The notes: generated by a model from the letters alone, not told the origin. A stretch of 64,000 nt of DNA from Aeromicrobium yanjiei (GCF_009649075.1 NZ_CP045737.1:1798001-1862000); one strand, 5' to 3'; numbered from the stretch's first letter, positions 42,137-49,799 are shown. Numbers and translations: made by a program.

Positions 42137-42958
42137 TCAGCTGAAGAAGGTGGCGCCGCCGGGCGGTGCCGGGGACCGCTCGGAGTCGGAGTCGGTGAAC
42201 GGCGCCTTGGCGGCGAACGTCGTCACGACGTCGCGATAGGGCAGCACGCGGTACGGGAACGGCGAGCTCGCGGCCCGTCGCGCGAGCGCCTCCCACGGCA
42301 GCGGGGCCTGCGAGGCGACGACCAGCACGTTGCCGAACCGTCGGCCCTTGAGCGTGGCCGGCTCCGCGCTGATCATCACGTGGGCGAAGACGTCGCAGAC
42401 ACCGCGGACGACCCGCCGCGCGTACGGGAACGGCGCCTTGTCGGCGATGTTGAGGAGCACGAGACCGTCATCGGCCACGACTCGTCCGAGGTCGGCGAAG
42501 AACTCCGCAGTCGTCAGCTCCGCCGGGATGCGGGCGCCGTCGAAGGCGTCCAGCACGATGACGTCGGCGAGCGAGTCGCGCATCGCCGCGATGCCGCTGC
42601 GACCGTCGACGGGACGGATCTTGATGCCGCTGTGGCGGGGAAGCGGCAGCCGCTCGCGCACCAGCGCGGTCACCTGCTCGTCGGGCTCGAGCACGGTCTG
42701 CGACGACCGCGGCCGCGTCGCAGCGACGTAGCGGGGAATCGTCAGGGCCGCGCCACCGATGTGCACGCACCGCAGTGGGGCCCCCGCCTCACCGTGGGCG
42801 TCGATGACGTCGGCGATCCGCTGCATGTAGTCGAACTCGAGCCGGCGGGGGTCGTCCAGGTCGACGTACGACTGGTCGGTCCCGTCGATGCGCAGCGTGA
42901 ACGCCGAGGGACGGTCACGGTCCGGCACGATCTCGATGGTCCGTCCGGTGTCCTCCAC
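42137..42958 (-). CDS. Spermidine synthase-like methyltransferase-fold protein
   Basis: A 273-residue protein of the spermidine synthase/SAM-dependent fold: SYVDLDDPRRLEFDYMQRIADVI, RCVHIGGAALTIPRYVAATRP (cofactor loop), VLEPDEQVTALVRERLPL and DVIVLDAFDGARIPAELTT. Actinobacterial fused-type aminopropyltransferase homologues of this kind are often without proven polyamine activity. GTG 42958 is 6 nt after TAGAGT (leaderless type). It ends at the repeat array. Confidence 0.83.
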   Translation of the reverse strand: MEDTGRTIEIVPDRDRPSAFTLRIDGTDQSYVDLDDPRRLEFDYMQRIADVIDAHGEAGAPLRCVHIGGAALTIPRYVAATRPRSSQTVLEPDEQVTALVRERLPLPRHSGIKIRPVDGRSGIAAMRDSLADVIVLDAFDGARIPAELTTAEFFADLGRVVADDGLVLLNIADKAPFPYARRVVRGVCDVFAHVMISAEPATLKGRRFGNVLVVASQAPLPWEALARRAASSPFPYRVLPYRDVVTTFAAKAPFTDSDSERSPAPPGGATFFS

Positions 42959-42964
42959 GTGACC

Positions 42965-42970
42965 ACTCTA
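42965..42970 (-). promoter_or_regulatory. -10 element TAGAGT, leaderless-type promoter
   Basis: On the minus strand TAGAGT is followed by GGTCAC and the GTG start at 42958. Confidence 0.5.
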
Positions 42971-43038
42971 TTGAGGCGCGTCCCGTCAGTGGCACCCGCT
43001 CCGGATACGGTCAAGCCCGAAAGACGGGGAGGAGTCGC

Positions 43039-43440
43039 ATGAGTCGACGCGTGCTGCAGGTGGTGGCACTCGCGGTGGCGGTCGTGCTCGCCGTCGGCGC
43101 CGGACGCCTGGTGCGCCACCACCTCGAGGGCCCTGATCCGGTCGACGCTGTCCGGGCCGCCACGATGGCGTACGCGACGGGTGACTGCGCCGCGCTGCGC
43201 AGGGTGACGGTCGACCCCCGTGAGATCCGCTGCGAGGACGTCGTGAGCGTCCGCGACGCCTACCGCGACGAGGGGCTTCGTCCGGCCACGTTCACGTACG
43301 CCGTGGTGTCACGGGTCGACGAGGACGCGACGGTCCGCATCTCCTACCGCCGCGGCAAGGACGCCCTGCAGGAGCTGGTGCGCGTGCGCCGCGTCGACGA
43401 CGCGTGGAAGGTGTTCCCCGCGACGATGGCCGTGGGCTGA
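43039..43440 (+). CDS. Membrane-anchored or secreted protein, unknown function
   Basis: A 133-residue protein with an N-terminal hydrophobic segment (about 7-22, VVALAVAVVLAVGAG) that may be a signal anchor, then a small NTF2-like alpha+beta domain: VDAVRAATMAYATGDCAALRRVT to DDAWKVFPATMAVG, the general plan of DUF4878-like lumazine-binding folds. Two Cys (in GDCAAL and IRCEDV) could form a disulfide. A TACGGT -10 and GGGGAGGAG ribosome-binding site precede the ATG. Confidence 0.72.
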   Translation: MSRRVLQVVALAVAVVLAVGAGRLVRHHLEGPDPVDAVRAATMAYATGDCAALRRVTVDPREIRCEDVVSVRDAYRDEGLRPATFTYAVVSRVDEDATVRISYRRGKDALQELVRVRRVDDAWKVFPATMAVG

Positions 43441-43448
43441 CCCCGGCC

Positions 43449-44480
43449 TCAGCCCAGAGCGTCGTGCACGAGCGGCGCGACCTCGCGGCCGTACAGCTCG
43501 ATGCTGCGCATGAGCTTGTCGTGCGGGAGCGTGCCGTTGCTGAACTTGAGGTCGAAGCGGTCCAGCCCGAGCAGTCGGGCGTTGCGGATGATCTTGTCCG
43601 CGACGGTCCGCGGCGAGCCGACGTGGACCGCGCCCTCGGGCCCGGCGGCAGCCTCGAACTCCTCGCGGGTCGGCGGCGGCCAGCCCCGTTCGCGGCCGAT
43701 GCGCTCGCGCTGCACCGCGAAGTGCGGCCACAGCTCCTCGCGCGCCTGCTCGTCGGTGTCGGCGACGTGTCCGGGCGAGTGGACGCCGATCGGCAGCCGC
43801 GGCCGACCGAGCTGCTCGAGCGCCTGGCGGTACAGCTGGGCGTACGGCGCGAACTGCGCGGGCGGACCGCCGATGATCGCCAGCATGAGCGGCATGCCGT
43901 AGCGGGCCGCGCGGATCACCGACTCGGGGCTGCCGCCGACGCCGATCCAGGTCGTGACGGTGCCGGCCGCGGTCTTGGGGAAGACGTGCTGGTCGACGAG
44001 CGGCGGGCGCAGCGTGCCCTGCCAGGTCACCGGGCCCTCGGTGCGGAGGGCCGCGAAGAGGTCGAGCTTCTCGCTGAACAGCTCCTCGTACTGGCCGAGG
44101 TCGAGCCCGAAGAGCGGGAACGACTCGGTGAACGATCCGCGGCCCAGGATGACCTCGGCCCGGCCGCCGGACACTGCGTCGAGGGTCGCGAAGCGCTCGT
44201 AGACGCGGATCGGGTCGTCGGAGCTGAGCACCGTGACCGCGGTGCCGAGATGGATCTGCGTCGTCCGCGACGCGATCGCGGCCAGCACCACCTCGGGTGC
44301 GCTCACCGCGAAGTCGTCGCGGTGGTGCTCCCCCACCCCGAAGAACGCCAGGCCCAGGTCGTCCGCGAGCACGGCCTGGTCGACGATGTTGCGGATCACC
44401 TGGTCGTACGGCAACGGTGCCCCGTCCGGGCCGGCCGTGACGTCGCCGAAGGTGTCGAGTCCGAGCTCGAGGCGGGCCAT
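43449..44480 (-). CDS. LLM-class flavin-dependent oxidoreductase
   Basis: A 343-residue luciferase-like monooxygenase-type protein: LGLAFFGVGEHHRDDFAVSAPEVVLAAIASRT, HLGTAVTVLSSDDPIRVYE, and VILGRGSFTESFPLFGLDL are classic. It would use FMN or F420; the substrate is unknown. The start is 1 nt after the stop of an S4 RNA-binding gene, so the two are co-transcribed from the overlapping divergent promoter. Confidence 0.9.
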   Translation of the reverse strand: MARLELGLDTFGDVTAGPDGAPLPYDQVIRNIVDQAVLADDLGLAFFGVGEHHRDDFAVSAPEVVLAAIASRTTQIHLGTAVTVLSSDDPIRVYERFATLDAVSGGRAEVILGRGSFTESFPLFGLDLGQYEELFSEKLDLFAALRTEGPVTWQGTLRPPLVDQHVFPKTAAGTVTTWIGVGGSPESVIRAARYGMPLMLAIIGGPPAQFAPYAQLYRQALEQLGRPRLPIGVHSPGHVADTDEQAREELWPHFAVQRERIGRERGWPPPTREEFEAAAGPEGAVHVGSPRTVADKIIRNARLLGLDRFDLKFSNGTLPHDKLMRSIELYGREVAPLVHDALG

Positions 44481-44481
44481 G

Positions 44482-44718
44482 TCAGCCGACCTCGGCGACG
44501 AGGGTCTGCGAGGCGGTGCGCACCTCGACCACCATGCCCTTCGCGAGCTGGCGGCCGCGGCGGGTCTCGACCTCGCCGTCCACCAGCACGTCGCCGTCGC
44601 CGATCATCGCGCCGGCCTGGGCCCCGGACTCCGCGAAGCCCGCGAACTTCAGGAACTGCCCCAGTCGGATCATGTCGTCCCGGATCTCGATGACCTCGAT
44701 GCCGTCGTCACTGCTCAT
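44482..44718 (-). CDS. Small S4-domain RNA-binding protein (YbcJ-like)
   Basis: A 78-residue protein that is little more than an S4 domain: IRLGQFLKFAGFAESGAQAGAMIGDGDVLVDGEVETRRGRQL. Members of this small group bind RNA and are often linked to ribosome biogenesis; the precise role is unknown. The ATG is 6 nt after TAGACT. It is divergent from a second S4 gene, 23 nt away. Confidence 0.85.
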   Translation of the reverse strand: MSSDDGIEVIEIRDDMIRLGQFLKFAGFAESGAQAGAMIGDGDVLVDGEVETRRGRQLAKGMVVEVRTASQTLVAEVG

Positions 44719-44724
44719 GCGGTG

Positions 44725-44734
44725 AGTCTAGAGT
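44725..44734. promoter_or_regulatory. Overlapping divergent -10 elements between two S4 genes
   Basis: Plus-strand TAGAGT (44729-44734) is 7 nt before ATG 44742; minus-strand TAGACT (44725-44730) is 6 nt before ATG 44718. The two -10 hexamers share the central TA in AGTCTAGAGT, so polymerase bound for one gene covers the other. Confidence 0.6.
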
Positions 44735-44741
44735 CGAGGTC

Positions 44742-45107
44742 ATGGAGACCACCGCCCGCGCCGACGTGTGGGTCTCCTCAGTCCGGCTCTACAAGAACCG
44801 GTCGATCGCGTCCAAGGAGTGCAAGGCCGGGCACGTCCGCATCAACGGGGCCAAGGCCAAGCCGTCGCAGCCGGTCAGCATCGGCGATCGTGTCGAGGCG
44901 CTGACCGAGGGCGGGCTGCGGATCGTCGTGGTCACCAGGATCATCGTCAAGCGGGTCGGCGCACCCGTGGCCGTGCAGTGCTACGAGGACAGGACTCCCC
45001 CGCCGCCGCCCAAGGAGGAGATCGCCGTCATGCCCCGTCGCGACCGGGGTGCGGGACGTCCCACCAAGCGCGACCGCCGGGCGATGGACCGGCTGCGCGG
45101 ACGCTAG
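44742..45107 (+). CDS. hslR: S4-domain RNA-binding protein, Hsp15-like
   Basis: A 121-residue protein with an N-terminal S4 domain (RADVWVSSVRLYKNRSIASK then GHVRINGAKAKPSQPVSIGD) and a basic C-terminal tail (PRRDRGAGRPTKRDRRAMDRLRGR). This is the layout of heat-shock protein 15, which binds stalled 50S subunits with nascent chains. Start ATG follows an overlapping leaderless promoter. The stop overlaps the convergent Nudix stop by 3 nt at CTAG. Confidence 0.83.
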   Translation: METTARADVWVSSVRLYKNRSIASKECKAGHVRINGAKAKPSQPVSIGDRVEALTEGGLRIVVVTRIIVKRVGAPVAVQCYEDRTPPPPPKEEIAVMPRRDRGAGRPTKRDRRAMDRLRGR

Positions 45108-45517
45108 CGGCCGGACCGGGCGCGCACGATCGGCAGGAGCGCCCGGGTGCTCAGCGGCGCGAGGTCGATGTCGCCGGGATCGTCGGGGTCCACCCACCGG
45201 CTCTCGGCGATCTCGGCCGCAGGCGCGGGCACCCCCCGCTGCACCGTGAGCGCGTAGACCTCGGCGAGCACCCGGTGGCCGGGCTCGTTCGCGGCGTCCT
45301 CCTCGAACGTGCCGACCCAGCTGAAGGCGTCCGCGGGCGGGCGCAGCCCCAGCTCCTCGTCGAGCTCACGACGCAGCGCCTCCAGCGGGCTCTCCCCGGC
45401 CTCGATCTTGCCGCCGGGCTGCATGAACATGGTGGTGCCGTGCTTGCGCACCATCAGCGCGCGACCCGCATCGTCCACGACCAGCGCGGCCGCGACGTGG
45501 ATGACCCGATCCGTCAC
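45104..45517 (-). CDS. Nudix hydrolase
   Basis: A 137-residue Nudix protein. The Nudix box is GGKIEAGESPLEALRRELDEEL (Gx5Ex5[UA]xREx2EExGU). The flanking FMQPGGK and EIAESRWVDPDDPGD suggest an NTP or nucleotide-sugar hydrolase; the substrate is open. GTG 45517 is fixed by a GTGA overlap with the upstream LOG gene. Confidence 0.9.
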   Translation of the reverse strand: MTDRVIHVAAALVVDDAGRALMVRKHGTTMFMQPGGKIEAGESPLEALRRELDEELGLRPPADAFSWVGTFEEDAANEPGHRVLAEVYALTVQRGVPAPAAEIAESRWVDPDDPGDIDLAPLSTRALLPIVRARSGR

Positions 45518-46110
45518 GGCTGCGGCGCCCCGGTGGTGTCGCCGCCCCACTTGTCGGTCCATGACGGTGGCGCGGCGAGCATGCCGAGCAGTGTGTCGAG
45601 ATCGCCGGAGAAGGACACGATGCCGGACTGCTCAGGTCGGACGAAGCCCTCGCTCACCATCGAGTGCAGCATCGTCCGCATCGGCGCCCAGAAGCCGTCG
45701 ACGTCGAGGAATCCGCTCGGCTTGGCGTGGATGGTCAGCTGCGCCCACGTCCACTGCTCGGCGACCTCCTCAAGGGTGCCCGCGCCGCCGGGCAGCGCGA
45801 TGAACGCATCCGACAGGTCGGCCATGAGCTGCTTGCGGGCGTGCATCGACTCCACGACGTGCAGCTCGGTCAGGCCGGGGTGGGCGAGCTCCCGGTCGTG
45901 CAGCTGGCGCGGGATGACGCCGAGGACACGTCCGCCGGCCTCGAGGGCAGCATCGGCGACGACGCCCATGAGACCCACGTGCCCACCGCCGTACACGACG
46001 TCGATGCCCCGCTCGGCGAGCGTCCTGCCGGTGAGCCTGGCGGCGTCGGCGTACGCGGGTGAGGCGCCGAAGCTGGAGCCGCAGAAGACCGCGACGGACC
46101 CAAGTGTCAT
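45514..46110 (-). CDS. LOG-family (TIGR00730) nucleotide phosphoribohydrolase
   Basis: A 198-residue Rossmann-fold protein with the LOG signature P-G-G-x-G-T-x2-E (LPGGAGTLEEVAEQWTWAQL) and VYGGGHVGLMGVVAD. LOG proteins release bases from nucleoside 5'-monophosphates, originally described for cytokinins. The ATG follows CGGAGAACAC. It is coupled to the Nudix gene; both handle nucleotides, so damaged-nucleotide clean-up is a reasonable guess. Confidence 0.9.
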   Translation of the reverse strand: MTLGSVAVFCGSSFGASPAYADAARLTGRTLAERGIDVVYGGGHVGLMGVVADAALEAGGRVLGVIPRQLHDRELAHPGLTELHVVESMHARKQLMADLSDAFIALPGGAGTLEEVAEQWTWAQLTIHAKPSGFLDVDGFWAPMRTMLHSMVSEGFVRPEQSGIVSFSGDLDTLLGMLAAPPSWTDKWGGDTTGAPQP

Positions 46111-46285
46111 GTGTTCTCCGTAGAAAGGTGTCAGACCGTCATTGTTCCTGCTCCCGCGAATCGCCGCGACGACGGTCCATGTGCCGCGCCGACACCGCCG
46201 TCGCCTTGTCGAGGTCGGCCGGTGCCACCAGACTGTATGAGGGCCGTCACATCGGGCGGCCGGCCACTTCGCACCAGGAGGACGC

Positions 46286-46510
46286 ATGACCACGACCCCG
46301 GATGAGCCGCTCGACGACAGTGACATGACCACCAGCAGCCCTGCGGACGGCACGATCCCGACCGGCGGAGACGCGGACGGCACGGACGGCGACGTGACGG
46401 ACGGTGACGGGACCGACGGGACCGACGGTGACGGCACCGACAGCGACGGCACCGACAGCGACGGCACCGACGGTGACGGGACCGACGGCACGGACGGCGA
46501 CGCGTCCTGA
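46286..46510 (+). CDS. Small Asp-Gly-Thr repeat peptide, first gene of JmjC cassette
   Basis: A 74-residue peptide without Cys, aromatic or basic residues. About 25 N-terminal residues (MTTTPDEPLDDSDMTTSSPA) precede roughly 45 residues built of DGT, DGDGT and DSDGT units. The look recalls calcium-type DxDG runs. It has a strong AGGAGG ribosome-binding site 5 nt before the ATG and ends 2 nt before a JmjC-type oxygenase gene, so it is the likely substrate or partner of that enzyme (inference). Its low complexity allows the view that it is only a linker-like relic, but the strong start site argues for expression. Confidence 0.7.
   Translation: MTTTPDEPLDDSDMTTSSPADGTIPTGGDADGTDGDVTDGDGTDGTDGDGTDSDGTDSDGTDGDGTDGTDGDAS
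46375..46505 (+). repeat. Tandem coding repeat of DGT-type codons
   Basis: GACGGNAC(C/G) and GACAGCGACGGCACC units repeat through this stretch, with two exact 15-nt copies at about 46436-46465. Synonymous third bases vary (GGC, GGT, GGG), which shows selection or age rather than a fresh slippage product. Confidence 0.7.
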
Positions 46511-46512
46511 CC

Positions 46513-47643
46513 GTGCCTGATTCCGCACTCGATCTGCTCAGCGGCGACGCCCAGACCTTCGTCTCGAAGGTCTGGGCGTCGCGGACGCACCTGCACCGCG
46601 CCGATCCCGACGACCTCACTGCACTGCTGTCGCTCGACGACGTCGACACCCTGCTCACGTCGTCCGCGATCCGCACCCCGTCCATCAGGATGGCCCAGGA
46701 CGGGACGGTCCTGGCCGAGTCCTCGTACACCCGCGGAGCGACCCTGGCCGGCAAGCCGCTGACCGGCCTCGTGGACCCGCGCAAGGCGCTGGCGCTGTTC
46801 GAGGGCGGGGCGACGATCGTCCTCCAGGGGCTGCACCGCTACTGGGAGCCGATCACTCTGCTCGTCGCCGAGCTCGAGCTGGAGCTCGGCCACCCGTGCC
46901 AGGCCAATGCCTATCTCACGCCGCCCGGCGCCCAGGGGTTCGCCGTCCACTCCGACTCCCACGACGTCTTCGTCTTCCAGACGGCCGGGTCCAAGCAGTG
47001 GGAGATCCATGGCCCCGACGGCGCCGAGGAGCTGCTCCTCGAGCCCGGGATGTCGGTCTACCTGCCCACCGGGACCCCGCACGCGGCCCGCGCCCAGGAC
47101 ACGGTCTCGCTCCACGTCACGATCGGCATCAACCAGCTGACCTGGCGTGGTCTGGTCGAGCGCAGCCTCCGCGACGTCCTCGCCGAAGTTCCCGACCAGC
47201 ACCTGCCGGCGGGCTACCTCGACCAGCCGGCCGACCTCGCCGAAGAGCTCGGTCGTCGGCTCGAGACCCTGGCCGGACGCATTCGCGGGCTCGACCCGGC
47301 CGCGAGCGTCGAGGACGAGGTGCGCCGCTTCCTGACCAGCCGGAGCCCGCGGCTCGCCGGCGGCCTGCACGACGTGCTGGCGGTCGCGACCATCGACGAC
47401 ACGACCCGCCTGCGCCGGCGCCCCGGCCACCCGTGCGTGCTGCTCGCGCGCGATGACCGCCTGGAGGTCCTGCTCGGTGACCGCGCGATCGACATGCCGG
47501 CGCGGCTGCGTCCCGCACTGACCGAGGTGCGCGCCCGGCGCGAGCTCGCCCCCCGCGACCTGGCCGGGCATCTCGACGAGCAGAGCCGGCTCGTGCTCTG
47601 CCGCCGCCTCGTGCGCGAAGGGTTCCTCGAGGTCATTCGGTGA
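46513..47643 (+). CDS. JmjC/cupin-type 2-oxoglutarate Fe(II) oxygenase (RoxA-like)
   Basis: A 376-residue protein of the cupin_4/JmjC group related to ribosomal oxygenases. The iron triad is H146-x-D148 (GFAVHSDSHDVFVFQ) and H190 (PTGTPHAARA); GSKQWEIHGP is the conserved strand after the triad and K161 may bind 2-oxoglutarate. A winged-helix-like C-terminal half (RDLAGHLDEQSRLVLCRRLV) completes the RoxA plan. Known relatives hydroxylate Arg, His or Asp/Asn. Start GTG lies 2 nt after the repeat-peptide stop and the stop overlaps the ferredoxin gene by 4 nt. A very strong hairpin lies 31 nt into the gene. Confidence 0.85.
   Translation: MPDSALDLLSGDAQTFVSKVWASRTHLHRADPDDLTALLSLDDVDTLLTSSAIRTPSIRMAQDGTVLAESSYTRGATLAGKPLTGLVDPRKALALFEGGATIVLQGLHRYWEPITLLVAELELELGHPCQANAYLTPPGAQGFAVHSDSHDVFVFQTAGSKQWEIHGPDGAEELLLEPGMSVYLPTGTPHAARAQDTVSLHVTIGINQLTWRGLVERSLRDVLAEVPDQHLPAGYLDQPADLAEELGRRLETLAGRIRGLDPAASVEDEVRRFLTSRSPRLAGGLHDVLAVATIDDTTRLRRRPGHPCVLLARDDRLEVLLGDRAIDMPARLRPALTEVRARRELAPRDLAGHLDEQSRLVLCRRLVREGFLEVIR
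46544..46582 (+). other. Perfect 18-bp hairpin inside the 5' end of the JmjC gene
   Basis: Arms 46544-46561 and 46565-46582 are exact reverse complements around a 3-nt loop TCT. It lies 34 nt after the stop of the repeat-peptide gene, so it could act as an attenuator that lets the peptide be made in excess over the enzyme. No T-run follows. Confidence 0.7.
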
Positions 47644-48554
47644 CCGCACGCGATCCCGCGTTCCGCTGTGCCGTCGGCAGCGAGCTGCGCGGCGAGCCCA
47701 CCGCCGGCACGGCCTCGAACGTGCGTGCGTTCCTGCTGGTCGAGCACCCAGGTCCCTGGGGCGTCAACGCCCTGAGGGACGCCCGTCTCCCCGACGGACT
47801 GGGCGACGACCTGGCCCGGGCAGCCGGTGCGGCTCGCGTCCGACCGCTGCTGATCCGTCGCCCCGCGCGGCGGGTCCGTCAGGACGGGATGCGCGTCTTC
47901 GCCGCCTTCGCGCACCCGTCGCGGCCCTGGTTGGAGACCACGGTCCTCGACGACCCGCACGCGCTGCTCGACCTCGACCTCTCGGCGCTGGGCGAGGGCC
48001 GGTCCCCGGGACTGATCCCGTCCGACGCGTCGGTCCTGTGCGTGTGCACCCACGGCCGTCACGACGCGTGCTGCGCGGAGCGGGGCCGACCGGTCGCGGC
48101 AGCCCTCGCGGTCGCCCATCCGGACGACACCTGGGAGGTCTCGCACATCGGCGGCGACCGCTTCGCGGGCAACATGCTGGTGCTCCCCCACGGTCTCTAC
48201 TACGGACGGCTTGATCCCGTCACCTCCGTGACCGTGGCCGATCGGCATGCCGCCGGCGAGCTCGACCTGGACCACCTGCGCGGACGCTCGGCGTACGCGA
48301 TGCCGGTCCAGTTCGCCGAGATCGCCCTGCGCCGCGAGCTCGGCGAGACGCGGCACGATGCCGTCCGTCTGGTGTCGCGGCGCAAGGCCGACGAGGTCAC
48401 CGAGGCAGTCTTCGCGGTGGGCGACGCACGGTGGACGGTGCGGGTGCGTACGACCCCGAGCGCCGATCCGGTCCAGCTCACCTGCCGGGCCACCCGCGAC
48501 AACCCGGCGCCGGCCCACGAGCTGCTGTCGTTCGCCCGCTCACCCGCCACGTGA
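47640..48554 (+). CDS. Sucrase/ferredoxin-like thioredoxin-fold protein
   Basis: A 304-residue protein of the sucrase-ferredoxin family: FRCAVGSELRGEPTAGTASN and LVEHPGPWG at the N-terminus, then the cluster-type motif C134-x-C136-THGRHDAC144-C145, HIGGDRFAGNML and YAMPVQFAE. The C-terminal third is a separate domain. Such thioredoxin-like ferredoxins may carry a 2Fe-2S cluster; here the protein could supply electrons to the neighbouring oxygenase (inference). GTG overlaps the JmjC stop as GTGA. Confidence 0.85.
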   Translation: MTARDPAFRCAVGSELRGEPTAGTASNVRAFLLVEHPGPWGVNALRDARLPDGLGDDLARAAGAARVRPLLIRRPARRVRQDGMRVFAAFAHPSRPWLETTVLDDPHALLDLDLSALGEGRSPGLIPSDASVLCVCTHGRHDACCAERGRPVAAALAVAHPDDTWEVSHIGGDRFAGNMLVLPHGLYYGRLDPVTSVTVADRHAAGELDLDHLRGRSAYAMPVQFAEIALRRELGETRHDAVRLVSRRKADEVTEAVFAVGDARWTVRVRTTPSADPVQLTCRATRDNPAPAHELLSFARSPAT

Positions 48555-48565
48555 CCGGGATCACG
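48550..48565. promoter_or_regulatory. CRP/GlxR-like palindrome before the SGNH hydrolase gene
   Basis: CGTGACCGGGATCACG holds GTGA-N6-TCAC and resembles the site at 11223-11238. It overlaps the stop of the ferredoxin gene and ends 8 nt before a -35-like TTGACT, a position suited to activation. Confidence 0.4.
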
Positions 48566-48573
48566 TCGAACCA

Positions 48574-48626
48574 TTGACTTCGTGAGGTCAGTGCACTTTC
48601 ATACCCGGAGGTAACACCGTGTTACC
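48574..48626 (+). promoter_or_regulatory. Promoter and GGTAACA palindrome of the SGNH gene
   Basis: TTGACT (48574-48579) is 17 nt from TTTCAT (48597-48602), a plausible sigma-70 type promoter. GGTAACACCGTGTTACC (48610-48626), a 7-nt inverted repeat with 3-nt centre, lies just after the expected start and is a candidate repressor site. Confidence 0.45.
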
Positions 48627-48650
48627 CCGTGAAGGGTTGAAGGGACGACC

Positions 48651-49799
48651 ATGAGGCGACAAGCGACTGCAGCACTCGCGATGACGGTCTTGGCGATGAC
48701 ACTGACCGCGACAGGCGCGAGCGCCGCGGTCAAGGTCTACGACAAGGGCGCTGGGGGCGAGAGGTACGTCGCGATGGGCGACTCGGTCGCCGCCGGTCCG
48801 ATCCTCCTGCCGCAGCGTCCCGGCGGAGCTCCCTGCTACCGCAGCGAGAAGAACTTCGCGACGCTGACCGCCGCCAGCCTCGGTGCCCGCGCGTTCACCG
48901 ACGCCACGTGCTCGAGCGCCACGATCGACAACATCACGAAGCCGCAGGGGTCCGAGCCCCCGCAGATCGACTCGGTGGGACGCAACACGACCCTCGTGAC
49001 CGTGGGCCCCATCGGGGCGAACGACGCGGGGATCGTCAGCACCGTCAGCGGCTGTGTCAACCCGATCTCCCCCGGCTGCAAGGAGCGGGACGGCCAGACC
49101 GTCCACGACAAGATCGAGGCGACCCGCCCCGAGCTCGCCGCCGCTCTCAAGGCGATCAAGAAGAAGGCCCCCCGCGCTGCGATCGTCGTGGTCGGCTACG
49201 GGCTCTACATCCCGCCGGGCGGCTGCCCGGCGGTGCAGCCCCTGACCGCCTCGGACGCCGATTACATCCAGGGACTCGTCGACCACATGAGCACGGTGCT
49301 GCGCGACTCGGCGCGCTCGGCGAACGTGACGTTCGCCGATGTGCGGGCCACGCCGGGCAGCATCGACCACACGGCGTGCGCGCCTGCCGGCCAGCGCTGG
49401 ATGGAGGGTCTCATCCCGCTCAGCGCAGACGGCGCGATCCCGTTCCACCCGACCGCGATCGGGATGCAGGCGGTGGCGCCGACCGTCACAGCGGCGGCAC
49501 GCCGGGCCACGGTGCTGCGCAACCGCACGATCGTCAAGGCCGTGCGTGGCGAGGCGGTGTGCCGCGGCTCGAAGGTGCGCCTGCGTGTGCTGACCAAGGG
49601 CGGCCCCGTCGTGCGGGCCGATTTCAAGGTGGGCCGCAAGTTCATCGCCCGCGACAGCTCGGCCCCGTTCGCGGTGTACACCTCCAGGAAGGCGCTCAAG
49701 AAGCGCTCGGGCAAGCTGACGGCGCGGGTCAAGATGACCCTGCCGGACACCACGGGCACCTACACCGTGAAGATCAGCCGGCCGCGGTGCTCGCGCTGA
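48651..49799 (+). CDS. Secreted SGNH/GDSL-type hydrolase
   Basis: A 382-residue exported esterase or lipase. The signal peptide runs to about residue 25 (ATGASA-AV). Catalytic blocks: Ser in VAMGDSVAAG, Gly-Asn in GANDAG, and His in PFHPTAIGMQA. The C-terminal about 90 residues form a separate beta-rich domain with VCRGSKVRLRVLTKGGPVV and ending SRPRCSR. Six or more Cys suggest disulfides outside the cell. The substrate is unknown. Confidence 0.87.
   Translation: MRRQATAALAMTVLAMTLTATGASAAVKVYDKGAGGERYVAMGDSVAAGPILLPQRPGGAPCYRSEKNFATLTAASLGARAFTDATCSSATIDNITKPQGSEPPQIDSVGRNTTLVTVGPIGANDAGIVSTVSGCVNPISPGCKERDGQTVHDKIEATRPELAAALKAIKKKAPRAAIVVVGYGLYIPPGGCPAVQPLTASDADYIQGLVDHMSTVLRDSARSANVTFADVRATPGSIDHTACAPAGQRWMEGLIPLSADGAIPFHPTAIGMQAVAPTVTAAARRATVLRNRTIVKAVRGEAVCRGSKVRLRVLTKGGPVVRADFKVGRKFIARDSSAPFAVYTSRKALKKRSGKLTARVKMTLPDTTGTYTVKISRPRCSR

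Noticed and set aside
46375..46505. DGT repeat as RTX calcium-binding toxin nonapeptides
   Set aside because: RTX units are GGxGxDxUx; here there is no hydrophobic position, no secretion signal and only about 45 residues.
46131..46784. Minus-strand frame across the DGT repeat, giving a Cys/Arg-rich repeat protein
   Set aside because: It is the complement of the Asp-Gly-Thr repeat and has no ribosome-binding site; the plus-strand frame has AGGAGG and fits the operon.
48610..48626. GGTAACACCGTGTTACC as a terminator of the ferredoxin gene
   Set aside because: It lies after a plausible promoter and within the SGNH leader, the stem is only 7 bp, and there is no T-run; an operator is the better reading.
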